DNA from: Haematobia irritans
Taxonomy: Eukaryota > Arthropoda > Insecta > Diptera > Muscidae
Assembly: GCF_050003625.1 (NCBI RefSeq)
Contig: NC_134397.1
Span: forward strand, 153,842,691-153,906,690
Direction: 5' to 3'
DNA length: 64,000 nucleotides
In this document: positions 45,550-57,210 of the stretch, one piece after another
Layout of the letters: each line of letters begins with the position of its first letter
Position numbering within the stretch: position 1 is the first letter of the stretch
Notes under the pieces: generated by a model
What the model was told of the DNA's origin: nothing
The model's input: only the letters and a program-made list of their open reading frames with translations
Database searches by the model: none
Program-made: the position numbers and the translations under genes

Positions 45550-46067
45550 CTTTTTATACCCTCCATCATAGGATGGGGGTATATTAACTTTGTCATTCCG
45601 TTTGTAACACATCGAAATATTGCTCTAATATTGCATGTCCGTCCGCCCGTCTGTTGAAATCACGCTAACTTCCGAACGAAACAAGCTATCGACTTGGCAC
45701 AAGTAGTTGCTATCGATGTAGGTAAGATGGTATTGAAAATGGGCCATATCGGTCCACTTTTACGAATAGCCCCCATATGAAGGGACCCTCAGATTTGGCT
45801 TGTGGAGCCTCTAACAGAAGCATATTTCATCCGATCCGACTGAAATTTGGTATATGGTGTTTGCATATGGTCTCTAACAACCATGCAAAAATTGGTCCAC
45901 ATCGGTCCATAATTATATATAGCCCCCATATAAACCGATCCCCCGATTTGGCTTGCGGAGCCTAAAAGAGAAGCAAATTTCATCCGATCCGCCTGAAATT
46001 TGGTACATGGTGTTGGTATATGGTCTCTAACAACCATGCAAAAATTGGTCCACATCGGTCCATAATT

Positions 46068-46990
46068 TGTTAAGAGCTTGATAACTTTTTTTAAAAAAAA
46101 AACGCATAAAGTTTGCAAAATCTCATCGGTTCTTTATTTGAAACGTTAGATTGGTCCATGACATTTACTTTTTGAAGATAATTTCATTTAAATGTTGACC
46201 GCGGCTGCGTCTTAGGTGGTCCATTCGGAAAGTCCAATTTTGGGCAACTTTTTCGAGCATTTCGGCCGGAATAGCCCGAATTTCTTCGGAAATGTTGTCT
46301 TCCAAAGCTGGAATAGTTGCTGGCTTATTTCTGTAGACTTTAGACTTGACGTAGCCCCACAAAAAATAGTCTAAAGGCGTCAAATCGCATGATCTTGGTG
46401 GCCAACTTACCGGTCCATTTCTTGAGATGAATTGTTCTCCGAAGTTTTCCCTCAAAATGGCCATAGAATCGCGAGCTGTGTGGCATGTAGCGCCATCTTG
46501 TTGAAACCACATGTCAACCAAGTTCAGTTCTTCCATTTTTGGCAACAAAAAGTTTGTTAGCATCGAACGATAGCGATCGCCATTCACCGTAACGTTGCGT
46601 CCAACAGCATCTTTGAAAAAATACGGTCCAATGATTCCACCAGCGTACAAACCACACCAAACAGTGCATTTTTCGGGATGCATGGGCAGTTCTTGAACGG
46701 CTTCTTGTTGCTCTTCACTCCAAATGCGGCAATTTTGCTTATTTACGTAGCCATTCAACCAGAAATGAGCCTCATCGCTGAACAAAATTTGTCGATAAAA
46801 AAGCGGATTTTCTGCCACTGATTTTGGTAATAAAATTCAATGATTTGCAAGCGTTGCTCGTTAGTAAGTCTATTCATGATGAAATGTCAAAGCTTACTGA
46901 GCATCTTTCTCTTTGACACCATGTCTGAAATCCCACGTGATCTGTCAAATACTAATGCATGAAAATCCTAACCTCAAAAGAATCACCCTT
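46068..46990 (-). mobile_element. DD41D (rosa-like) Tc1/mariner-superfamily element, internally deleted
   Basis: Inserted in a family A unit at CATAATT/TATATAGCC. The right end AAGGGTGATTCTTTTGAGG (reversed from 46990) is followed by TA. The left end TGTTAAGAGCTTGATAAC shows no clear inverted match, so that end may be lost. Carries one minus-strand transposase remnant. Confidence 0.8.
46165..46818 (-). pseudogene. DD41D transposase, DNA-binding domain deleted
   Basis: A 217-codon uninterrupted frame covering the catalytic domain. The first Asp is in LFSDEAHFWLNGYV, the second in WFQQDGATCHTA, the third in LTPLDYFLWGYVK. I count 41 residues between second and third, which fits the DD41D (rosa) group. 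The natural N terminus is visible upstream as MNRLTNEQRLQIIEFYYQNQ (46877 to about 46818). It is joined in another frame by a deletion that removes the helix-turn-helix region, so the apparent Met at 46818 is internal. The C terminus (HLNEIIFKK) looks complete. Unlike other transposase relics here, the catalytic frame has no stops. Confidence 0.88.
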
Positions 46991-47399
46991 TATATAGCCC
47001 CCATATAAACCGATCCCCAGACTTGGCTTGCGGAGCCTCAAAGAGAAGAAAATTTCATCCGATCCGGCTGAAATTTGGTACAAGATGTTGGTATATGGTC
47101 TCTAACAACCATGCAAAAATTGTTCCATATCGGTCCTTGATTATATATAGCCCCCATATAAACCGATCCCCATATTTGGCTTGTGGAGCCTCTAAGAGAA
47201 GCATATTTCATCCGATCCGGCTGAAATTTGGTACATGGTGTTAGTATATGATCTTTAACAACCGTGCCACAATTGGTCCATATCGGTCCATAATTATATA
47301 TAGCCCCCATATAAAACGTTCTCCAGATTTGACCTCCGGAGCCTCTTGGAGGAGCAAAATTCATCCGATCCGGTTAAAATTAGGAACGGTTCATAATAA

Positions 47400-47640
47400 A
47401 ATTTTCATCATTGTCAAAATTTTATTTCTATAGAAAATTTTGTCAAAATTTTATTTCTATAGAAAATTTTGTTCAAATTTTATTCGATTCGTAATCATGG
47501 TTGCCACTCGAGCCAAAAATAATCTAACAAGATTTTATTTCTATAGAAAATTTTGTCAAAAGTTTATTTCTATAGAAAATTTTGTTAAAATTTTATTTCT
47601 GTAGAAATTTTTGTCAAAATTTTATGTCTACTTTGTCAAA
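47400..47640 (+). repeat. 29-bp array within family A
   Basis: Seven or so units flanking a non-repeat segment (GGTTGCCACTCGAGCC, 47500-47515) that other family A copies also carry. Confidence 0.85.
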
Positions 47641-48933
47641 CTGAATTATCTACGTATTGGATCGATCTTTTTTGATTTAATATATACCACGTATGGACTT
47701 ACATACAATTTAGAAGATGGTGTTAGGAGGTTTTAAGATACCTTTCCATCGGCAAGCATTACTGCAACTTAAGTAATTCGATTGTGGATGGCAGTGTTTA
47801 GAAGAAGTTTCTACACTGAAAAAAAAGCATACTCGGTTCCAAAGATTTTGCCTTTACACAAAAAAAAAAGTGTCTCGTAAATTTAAGAAGATTTTTACAA
47901 TAAATTATTACAAGAATTTTCCAGAATTTTAGTTCATTTTTCGTATCTTCAACGAAGATTAACTACTCGAAAGAAAATTTTACAAATTCTAAGTAGCAAT
48001 CGTTTAGTTCATGGCCTACAAAATACGATGGAAACTTCCTTAAAAAATTTCTTATCTGGTAGTTAAAAATTCGTTTGTTATGCTATAAAACTACTTGTGA
48101 AATGTAAAGTATTTACTAAATAATAAGTGCAATTTACTATAAGATTTTTTTGTATGAGAAAATATTTTTTTACGAAAAATGAACTTGAAAGTGGATAGCA
48201 ATTTCTTACTGACAATTCTTATAGTTAATAATTGTTGGTAAAAAATTACCCAATGAAATATTTTTAGTTCACATGTAATTAAGTTTATAGACATTTTCGT
48301 CAAAAATGGTAGATAACATTTCATGAAAATTTTGAAAATTTTAAGTTAAACGTTTCATCGTTCATAAACTGGTGTGCCTTTACGAATATTATTCTCAGAG
48401 TAAATTGTCAGCAGATGCGATGAACTAGTGCATAGTGCATAGATCTTTATCGGCATAGTGGAATGTGATTAATGTAAAGATGATGTTACTTGAGTTTTGT
48501 TGTGTATACATGAGCGTGGGGTTGTTTTTATTTTGGTTCATTTAGTGGTTTGTGTGTGTGTTTGTTATTCTTGGATGGTTTATTGGCTGGATGAGGTTTT
48601 GTTTTCAATAAAGGCACATGTGTTTTTGTTGTTGTAGGAATGTTTTGGCTTTGCTTGGTTTTGTTTGGCATGCTTCAGTTGTATAGTTGGCGTTGGCGTG
48701 GGCTGTTGCATCTTTTAAGTAGTTATGCAACAAGGGAATATAAAGGCATGGAATAATTTGGATTTTTGAGACATATATTTGTGTTTGTTTATTAAACCTT
48801 TTAAATGAAAGTTATTAATATTTTATCGGTAGTTTAGAAAAACGTTATTACGAATATTTAGGAAAATATGTTGAAATTGAAAGTGTATTGAAATTTTTAT
48901 TATTCTATGTAAAAAATTAATATTCAATTCCAG

Positions 48934-50325
48934 ATGAATTTGGAAAATTTTTGTTATATCTCAGCGTATAGTTTATTCATAAATTGGTAAGTATTTTTTT
49001 AATATGACTTTCTTTTAAAGAGAATAATTATTTGTTAATTAATTTTTTTTGGAAACCAGTTTAATGTTTTTCTTTGTTGTAAAAACAATATTTAATTTCA
49101 GAGCAACTCCAGATGGATTCGAACAAATTTAAAAAAGAGAGAATTGGTAAGTTTTAAAAATTGGCTTTATTTCAACTAGAATATTTGCGTTTTTGTGACC
49201 TTTTTATCATCAAAATTACAGGTTTTTAATACCTTATTTTAGTATTTCTTTAATCATATTTTTTGGAAACCAATGTAACATTTCTAATGTAAAAACAAAT
49301 ATTTAATTTCTGAATAACCCTTAAAAATTTTTAGTACTCCTTTGCCTGTAATTTAATAGTGAATTGGTAAGGATTCTTTAACTTTCTTTTAACCTTTGGC
49401 AGTCATCCTTATTTTTTGTACATTAACGTCATCCTTCGTCATTTTGACTATGGCTAATTTCAAGACGCTATAATTTTCATCGTGAGCGAAAAAGTGAACC
49501 AAACTTGAATTTAATTTCTTATTCAATTTGGTTTTAATTAGTATAAAACAAAAATTCATAAAACAGTCTAATTAGTATAACTTAAATTTACCATTTCCCA
49601 ATAGACTAAAATGCATTTTAAATCGAAAATGAAATTACGTGTCGTCATTTTGACGAATGATGACTGTCTAGGGTTATCAAGAATATTTGGTTTTTTAGTC
49701 ATATTATTATTTTTTTCATTAGATTTTTTGAAAACCTATTTAATAATTTTATTTAATGTAAAAAATAAATATTTAATTTCAGAGTAACCTAAATAAATTT
49801 GGACAACTTTTTATATTTCCCCTCAGCGTACAATTTAATAGAGAATTGGTAAGTTTTATATTAAAACTTTGGCTTTCTTTCAACTATAATATTTATTTGA
49901 TTATAGCCTTCACATCGATAACAACACAGTTTTATGAGTTTATTTAGAATACTTCATTATTTCTCTAATTGTTTCAGGTACAAATTTTATGAGATACGTT
50001 TTCCAAAGAAAAGTTGAATTCTTTACACCATTTGATAAAATGCCCCAAATATGGTAAGTCACAAGCTAAAATGAAGAATTAAAAATTATATTTCATTACA
50101 TGGTGTTAATTTTTAACAATTTTCATTTTTGTTTCCATTTTTTCCAGCAAGATATGTGAAAAAAACTACCTACGATGAATAACAAAAGGATAAGTCAAAA
50201 TGTCCAAACAGCGGGTTCAAATGAACTACTCTCTGTTCCACGTGGTCATAATTTTTATTCACAAAAAACATTGTATTAAGAACTTTCATCATAAGTTTTT
50301 ATAATAAAGTACTTTTGCTTAAAGA
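48934..50325 (+). other. Row of splice-bounded exon-like cassettes, no long ORF
   Basis: Six segments preceded by pyrimidine-rich AG and, for five, followed by GTAAG: 48934-48986, 49102-49146, 49335-49366, 49783-49848, 49978-50053, then 50148 onward with AATAAA at 50302-50307. The first four are repeats of one another: each ends ATTG/GTAAG and most follow TTTAATTTCAG. The first starts ATGAATTTGGAAAAT. Joined frames meet stops soon (for example at the first junction), so a coding product is unlikely. It could be a decayed captured gene, a spliced non-coding RNA, or tandemly duplicated intron/exon sequence. Splicing is inferred only. Confidence 0.45.
49393..49673. mobile_element. piggyBac-like MITE (281 bp)
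   Basis: TTAA at 49389-49392 and its one-base variant TTAT at 49674-49677. Ends CCTTTGGCAGTCATCCTTA and, reversed, CCCTAGACAGTCATCATTC. Internal CGTCATTTTGAC in both orientations. A CCCTAGA-type end and TTAA target are piggyBac hallmarks. Inserted in a presumed intron between the third and fourth cassettes. Confidence 0.82.
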
Positions 50326-51392
50326 AAGTTTAATTTTAATGTATGAAAATTTTCATAATAGCAAAACGGTTTGTTGTTCCTTTAATTATTTAATTTCTCT
50401 GTACTACGGAATGATTGATTTAAAAATAGTTTAGTCGTCGACATTTTAAAGAGTCTGTTAACCAATTTTTATTATCGGTTTTCCCACAAAATAAGCATGT
50501 AAACCAAAATAATACTGACTTTTTAACTTGGTAGGGGTATATAAATCTTATGGTGTTGTAAAAATGAACTAAAATACAATGTTATAGATGAACTAAAATT
50601 TAAGAGAATTATAAACTAGACAAGTTGAAAAAAATCTTAAGGGCTAAATCATGGTCAATATTACTACAGTTTAGTTCATTTTGCAATGGAAAAGGGTTCA
50701 CTGTTTTTTCAGTGTACTTTAAAAAATTTGGTATTGATTCCGAGCCAAAGAAGCGGAGAATACAAGTAAGGATACTTTTAAGACACAATTCTCATTTAAA
50801 TTTAGGTTTTGTGTACGTGCTTCTAGGAAACAAATTTTAATTTTTCGCTTTCTCAGCTTTTTTTCTTCATATGCTATCAAAGTCCTTTAAAAACGAGTTA
50901 ACGGCAACTTTATTTTCCAAATTAGGACTCGACTTCCAGTAGAAATTATGCTATGTTTGAAGTAAAAAACTTCTTTAAAATAAAGTTTTGAAAAACATGT
51001 CCTATATTTGAACGATTTTTTGCTTTGTAGTCAAGATGCAAAAAGACAACAAATTTAAAGACAATTTCATTAAATTTAAAGAATTTTTCTGAATTATTAA
51101 AGTCAAGTTGACCTTAGCCTATAAATTTTTTCTTTCATGTTAAGATACCCATTTTTAAGTCAAATCACTTAATTATAAGGACAATACTTCGTGGAAAAGT
51201 TTATCGACTTTTGGACAAGGAAAATAACTTTATTTTAGAGAAATGCGTCTTCTATGCTAAGCAAAATTTGTATTCGTATTTTAAAGACATGAAATCTTTG
51301 ACCTCACGACAATATTTTTTTCAGTGTACGCAATCCATGATGGAGGGTACATAAGCTTCGGCCTGGCCGAACTTACGGCCGTATATACTTGT

Positions 51393-52234
51393 TTTTATAT
51401 ACATTCGTGATTCAAATTACTTCCTATGAAACCACTGTATTCCATTCTCCTTTTCGTAATACAATAAAAGGAGACATTCTTGTCGGTGATTTCGACATAT
51501 AGATAATTCAAAACGAAGCACCTGTTTCCTTATGTTCAAGGCATCTCAAGGACATTTTCATGTGTCTTTCAACACAAGCTTAACATTACCCACGTCCATC
51601 AGATTTGGAAAAAAACAATATGGAAATATTGTTAAACATCTATAAGCCTACATGGGAATGGGCCAAGGAAACAAAGTGGAAAAAAAATTCCTAACAAGGT
51701 ATTAGAATTCTTTGTACTGAATGCTGTGGGAAGAGGTTTGTTAGATTTTAAAAATGAATGCCAAAAAAATTTCGATATAATATACCAATAAGCCCTTAAC
51801 CTATTTAAATTGTACACACAGAGAAGAGGTTGGTTGTATATCGGTTATAGTTATGAAAATTCTATTTTAACAATTATTTATCACTTGTGTCAACCTGATT
51901 GCTATATTCAAAATCATTTTGCGATCTTCACTACCATACGGCGAACATGTCAATACATTATCTATTCTCATAATAAGCAAATAGTTGTAGCAACCAAATG
52001 TCTCACCTATAAACAATTTAGTTTAAATCGGTTGATACGACCAACCATAAATAAATTCCACAACAGTCATTCAGTAGTCATTCTGTATTTAAATTCGAAA
52101 TAATTAGATAACCAATTAAAATACCTCAATAGCAAATCATACTGTAATATTTTAATCAGTTTTAAAATACTGGGGATGCCTTTTATAATTCGGGACTACG
52201 GAAGAAAAACAAATATCAACCATCGAAAATAGCT
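51393..52234. other. No gene; MITE-like block 51826-52095
   Basis: 51826-52095 begins TACACACAGAGAAGAGGTTG, the same start as 26033-26400, and shares scattered interior words. The remainder shows nothing. Confidence 0.45.
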
Positions 52235-52395
52235 TTATTGTTTTTCAAAATATTCCCTATTAAGATCTGTACACTTTTGCCTGCGTTTGAACCAATTGTC
52301 GAAGTATTTTTCCCACTCTGATTGAGGTATCTTCAAAATTCCAAACGCATCAACTGCTTCCATTGGTGTCGAAAAGTCGACTGATGTTTACTTTT
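52235..52395 (-). pseudogene. Mariner transposase C-terminal fragment
   Basis: Minus-strand frame ends PQSEWEKYFDNWFKRRQKCT then DLNREYFEKQ and a stop at 52235-52237. This is the conserved tail of classical mariner transposases (FxxWxxRxxxCIxxxGxYFEK). The upstream frame is lost beyond ~52395, so no catalytic residues remain. Confidence 0.82.
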
Positions 52396-52879
52396 TGGCT
52401 CATATGCGAGCTGCCATAGGAACATCTTGCGAATATTTTAAGATTTATCATTGCCAAAGAAAAACGAAGGCCGTCCATGAAATCGCTCCGTTCCGTTTTG
52501 ATTTTTCGTGAACGTTTCCGTTTTATTTTGTTACCTTCCGCTCACGATTTTGGAACGTAATTTGTATACCCTCCACCAAAGCATGGGGGTATATTAACTT
52601 TGACATTCCGTTAGAAACACATCGAAATATTACTCTAAGACCCCATAAAGTATATATTCTGGGTCGTGGTGAAATTCTGAGTCGAATTAGCATGTCCGTC
52701 AGTCCACTTGTTGAAATCACGCTAACTTCCGAACGAAACAAGCTATCGACTTGAAACTTGGTACAAGTAGTTCTTATTGATATAGGTTGCAAATGGGCCA
52801 TATCGGACCACTTTTACGTAAAGCCCCCATATAAACCAACCCCCAGATTTGGCTTGCGGAGCCTCTTAGAGAAGCATAA

Positions 52880-53441
52880 TAAAGGTAAAAGATTTTGACC
52901 TTCCCTTAGGGATTTTGGTATTGATTCCGAGCGAAAGATGCAGATTCTTTAAAATAAAGACATTTTTTTACTGACCTATCTGTCTTTAAATCTAGGATCG
53001 ATAAAATTAAAATTAGGCTACAGATATCATTTATCGAATTTTAATTCTTTTTCGCGGTGTATTAATTACGGATACTTCAAAGTAGAAAATGTTTTCTAAT
53101 TTCTAAAGAAAATTCCAAGATAAGTGTTAACCTATATTTGAAACGTTTTTATCTTCAATCTAAAGATTCAATATTTCAGTTAATTTAAGAACGATTTATT
53201 TAAATCAAAAATATTTTTCTTCACTTTAAGGAATTTTTTGTCTCAGGTCAAAGTCATGCGGCTTGAACGGAGGGACGCAAGTTTTCAAAATTTGTTTCCT
53301 TAAGTAAAAAAAAAACTATAAACTTTATTTTAATAAATATTTCCTGACTTTAGAGAAATTTGTCCTTAATATTTTGTAAATTGCGCATCATAAAATTAAG
53401 GTTGCGTAATCTTTAATATCACGTAAATATGTTTTTCAGTG
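52880..53441 (+). mobile_element. TA2-like fragment
   Basis: GGTATTGATTCCGAGCGAAAG (52917-52937) matches 50731-50750. The right end TATGTTTTTCAGTG abuts CA and then family A TATAAACCG. The left boundary after GAGAAGCATAA is not clean. The interior differs from other TA2 copies. Confidence 0.65.
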
Positions 53442-53894
53442 CATATAAACCGATTCCCAGACTTGACCCCCGGAGCCTCTTGGAGAAGCAAAATTCTTCC
53501 GATCCGGTTCAAATTTGGTACGTTGTGTTAGTAGATGGTCTCTAACAATCAGGCAAACATTGGTCCATATTGATCCATAATTATATATAGACCCCATATA
53601 AACCGATTCCCAGAATTGACGTCCGGAGCCTTTGGAGGAGCAAATATCATCCGATTCGGTTGAAATTTGGTACGTGGATTTATTATATGGTCTCTAACAA
53701 CCATGCAAAATTTATCCATATCGGTCCATAATTATGTATAGCCCCCTTATAAACCGATCCCCAGATTTGACGTCCGGAGCCCCTTGGAGGAGAAAAATTC
53801 ATCCGATTCAGTTGAAATTTGTTACATTTTGCTAGTACATGGCCGCTAGCAACCATGCCAAAATTGGTCCATATCGGTCTTCAGTTACACAGTC

Positions 53895-54114
53895 TTACAC
53901 AAGTTTACCTACCCCTGAGAGTTTAACCTCTTAACTAAACATATTTCTTGTAGTTGTTTATAAACTATACCTAAAAAAAAATCTTGAAAATTAACAAATA
54001 CTTTGTATTTACTAAAACTAATTTACTAAAACTAAAGCACATATATGCACCTTTTATAAAATTTTATTATTTGAAGAAAATAAAAATTCTTTATTCGTAT
54101 GTAAACCTGTGTAA
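53895..54114. mobile_element. Small MITE with TTACACA ends (220 bp)
   Basis: Inverted ends TTACACAAGTTTACCTAC and TTACACAGGTTTACATAC (16 of 18 match). AT-rich interior, no coding capacity. Target duplication not evident. Confidence 0.6.
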
Positions 54115-55483
54115 AATTGTGAATATATAACCGATCCCCAGTCACACAAAAATTGGTCCATATCGCCAAAAACAAACTACCAATATTCTATTTCTATAGA
54201 AAATTTTGTCAACATTTTATTTCTATAGAAAATTTTATCAAAATTTTATTTCTATAGAAAATTTTATCAAAATTTTATTTCTATAGAAAATTTTGTCAAA
54301 ATTTTATTTCTATAAAAAATTTAGTCAAAATTTGATTTCCATAGAAAACTTTGTCAAACTGAATTATATACGTAATTACTCGGCCGTTTTATACCCTGCG
54401 CCACACTGTGGAACAGGGTATTATAAGTTAGTGCATATGTTTGCAACACCCAGAAGGAGACGAGATAGACACATGGTGTCTTTGGCAAAAATGCTCAGGG
54501 TGGGCTCCTGAGTCGATATAGCCATGTCCGTCTGTCCGTGAACACATTTGTGTTATCAAAGTCCAGGTCGCAGTTTTAGTCCAATCGACTTCAAATTTGG
54601 CACAAGTATGTGTTTTGGCTCAGAATAGAACCCTATTGATTTTCGAAGAAATCGGTTCAGATTTAGATATATCTCCCATATATATTTCGCCCGAGATGGA
54701 CTTATATGGCCCCAGAAGCCAGAGTTTTACCCTAATTTGCTTAAAATTTTGTACAAGAAGAACAATTAGTACTATAGTCAAGTGTGCCAAATTTTATTGA
54801 AATCGGTTCAGATTTAGATATAGCTCCCATATATATCTTTCGACCGATATGGACTAATACGGTCCCAGAAGCCATAGTTTTACCCCAATTTGGTTGCACT
54901 AGGAGTACAGTTAGTAGTGTTGTCAAGTGTGCCAAAGTTTATTGAAATCGGTTCAGATTTAGATATAGCTCCCATATATATCTTTCGCCCGATTTAAACT
55001 CATATGACCACAGTGGCCAATTTTTTACTCCGATTTAGTTGAAATTTTGCACAGGGAGTAGAATTAGCATTTGCAGCTATGCGTGCCATTTTTGGTTGAA
55101 ATCGGTTCAGATTTAGATATAGCTCCCATATATAGCTTTCGCCCGATTTACACTCATATGACCACAGAGGTCAATTTTTAACTCCGATTTAGTTGAAATT
55201 TTGCACAGTGAGTAGAATTAGCATTGTAGCTATGCGTGCCAATTTTGGTTGAAATCGGTTCAGATTTAGATATAGCTCCCATATATATGTTTTTCTGATT
55301 TCGACAAAAATGGTCAAAATACCAACATTTTCCTTGTAAAATCGCCACTGCTTAGTCGAAAAGTTGTAAAAATGACTCTAATTTTCTTAACTTCTAATAC
55401 ATATATATCGAGCGATAAATCGTAAATAAACTTTTGCGAAGTTTCCTTAAAATTACTTCAGATTTAAATGTTTCCCATATTTT

Positions 55484-56843
55484 TATACCATCCACCATAG
55501 GATGGGGGTATATTAACTTTGTCATTCCGTTTGTAACACATCGAAATATTGCTCTAAGACCCCATAAAGTATATATATTCTGGGTCGTGGTGAAATTCTG
55601 AGTCGATCTGAGCATGTCCGTCCGTCCGTCTGTTGAAATCACGCTAACTTCCGAACGAAACAAGCTATCGTCTTAAAACTTGGCACAAGTAGTTGTTATT
55701 GATGTAGGTCGGACGGTATTGCAAACGGGCCATATCGGTCCACTTTTAGGTATAGCCCCCATATAAACGGACCCCCAAATTTGGCTTGCGATTGCTCTAA
55801 GAGAAGCAAATTTCATCCCATCCGGCTGAAATTTGGTACATGGTGTAAGTATATGGTCTCTAACAACCGATGCAAAAATTGGTCCACATCGGTCCATAAT
55901 TATATATAGCCCCCATATAAACCGATCCCCAGATTTGACCTCCGGAGCCTCTTAGAGGAGCAAAAGTCATCCGATCGGATTGAAATTTGGTACGTGGTGT
56001 TAGTATATGGTCCCTAACAACCACGCAAGAATTGGTCCATATCGGTCCATAATTATATATAGCCCCCATATAAATCGATCCCCAGATTTGTCCTCCGGAG
56101 CCTCTTGGAGGAGCAAAATTCATCCGATCCGGTTGAAATTTGGAACATGTTGTTAGAATGTGGTCTCTAACGAACACGCAAGAATTGGTCCATATCGGTC
56201 CATAATTATATAAAGCCCCCATATAAACCGTTCCCAGATTTGATCTCCGGAGCCTCTTGGAGGAGCAAAATTCATCCGGTTGAAATTTGCAACGTGGTGT
56301 TAGTATAAGGCCGCCAATAACCCAGCCAAAATTGGTCCATATCGGTCTATAGTTATATATAGCCGATCCCCAATCACACAAAAATTAGTCCATATCGGTT
56401 CATAATCATGGTTGCCACTCGAGCCAAAAATAATCTACCAAAATTTTATTTTTATAGAAAACATTGTCAAAATGTTATTTCTATAGAAAATTTTGTCAAA
56501 ATTTTATTTCTATAGAAAATTTTCTCAAAATTTTATTTCTATAGAAAATTTTTTTCAAATTTTATTTATTTAAAAAATTTTTTCCAAATTTTACTTCTAT
56601 AGAAAATGTTGTCAAAATTTTATTTCTATAGAAACTTTAAGCTTAATTATATACGTATTTAATCGGTCTTTTTTAGTTTAATACGGTGTTAGGAAGTTTT
56701 AAGATACCTTGCCATCGGGAAGTGTTACCGCAACCCAATTAATTCGATTGTGGATGATACTCTTCAGTAGAAGTTTCTACGCAATCCATGGTGGAGGGTA
56801 CATAAGCTTCAGCCTGGCCGAACTTACGTCCGTATATACTTGT
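55484..56843 (-). mobile_element. Family A element, full length, nested in D
   Basis: Both hairpins, core with TATATATATTCTGGGTCGTG, GTCCGTCCGTCCGTCTG at 55616-55632, four to five units, 29-bp array 56435-56635, and a 5' segment ending CCGTATATACTTGT. The youngest-looking complete family A copy: its units are close to each other and its termini are intact. Confidence 0.9.
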
Positions 56844-56887
56844 CGGCTAATGCACTAGGTTGTGTTCCAACCTAGTGCATTAGCCGA
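56843..56887. repeat. 20-bp perfect inverted repeat at a nest junction
   Basis: TCGGCTAATGCACTAGGTTG and its complement are separated by four bases. The right arm is normal family D/B sequence; the left arm is an extra inverted copy lying exactly between the A terminus and D. Confidence 0.9.
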
Positions 56888-57210
56888 CTTAAATTTTGAG
56901 TCTATAGATTTTGTAGAAGTCTATCAAATTCTGTCCAGATCGATTGATATTTAAATGTATGTATTTGGGACAAGTGGTGCAGGGTATAATATATTCGGCC
57001 CCGCCCGACTTTAGACTTTCCTTACTTGTTTTGTTTAATATATACCTCGTATGGACTAACTTACAATTTAGAAGACGGAGTTGAACAGTTTTAAGATACC
57101 ATCGGCAAGTGTTACCGCAACCCAAGTAATTCGATTGTGGATAACAGTCTGTATAAAAAAGTTTTTACGCAATCCATGGTGGAGGGTACATACGTCCGTA
57201 TATACTTGTT

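Larger units (their letters stand above)
47857..50714 (+). mobile_element. Large TA1-like element (2858 bp) carrying exon-like cassettes
   Basis: TA duplicates at 47855-47856 and 50715-50716. The left end is CACAAAAAAAAAAGTG; the right end, reversed, is CACTGAAAAAACAGTGAACC as in TA1. Subterminal TTTAGTTCAT words recur near both ends as in TA1. The interior 48400-50330 is unrelated to the ~500-bp TA1 copies: GT-rich, with splice-like motifs and a piggyBac-like MITE. No transposase seen. The left end is only a loose match. Confidence 0.72.
47814..51326 (+). mobile_element. TA2 element interrupted by a large TA1-like element
   Basis: TA duplicates at 47812-47813 and 51327-51328. Ends CACTGAAAAAAAAGCATAC and, reversed, CACTGAAAAAAATATTGTCG. 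Its own sequence is 47814-47856 and 50717-51326, including GGTATTGATTCCGAGCC and GACTCGACTTCCAGTAG, shared with 11354-14303 and 52880-53441. Confidence 0.86.
45554..51392 (-). mobile_element. Family A element, full length, with DD41D and TA2/TA1 insertions
   Basis: 3' hairpin 45554-45585, shortened core (TA run and core deleted between CTCTAATATTG and CATGTCCGTCC), units 45720-46067 and 46991-47395, 29-bp array 47400-47640, and a 5' segment to GAAGTTTCTA (47813). After the TA2 nest it resumes at 51329 with CGCAATCCATGATGGAGG and ends at TATACTTGT. The rejoined junction matches 45486-45500. Confidence 0.88.
54390..57029 (-). mobile_element. Family D element, interrupted by family A
   Basis: 3' hairpin CTGCGCCACACTGTGG at 54390; GTCCGTCTGTCCG; five B-like units; a 5' segment to TTTCCCATATTTT (55483). 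After the nested A it resumes at TGTTCCAACCTAGTGCATT and runs to GGCCCCGCCCGACTTTAG and CCTTACTTGT at 57029. Family B at 38455-38725 shows the uninterrupted order. Confidence 0.84.
52565..57210 (-). mobile_element. Family A element, host of a D-in-A, A-in-D nest
   Basis: 3' hairpin, core and GTCCGTCAGTCC at 52565-52710, units to 52876, a TA2 piece (52880-53441), units 53442-53885, a small MITE (53895-54114), and a 29-bp array 54185-54360. It then breaks in the 5' segment after ACGTAATTACTCGGCCG. It resumes at 57030 with GTTTAATATATACCTCGTAT and ends TATACTTGT at 57210. The two halves join as in the copies at 45360-45550 and 47640-47813. Confidence 0.84.

Noticed and set aside
55860..56381. 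173-codon open frame
   Set aside because: Family A 153-bp units in the open phase.
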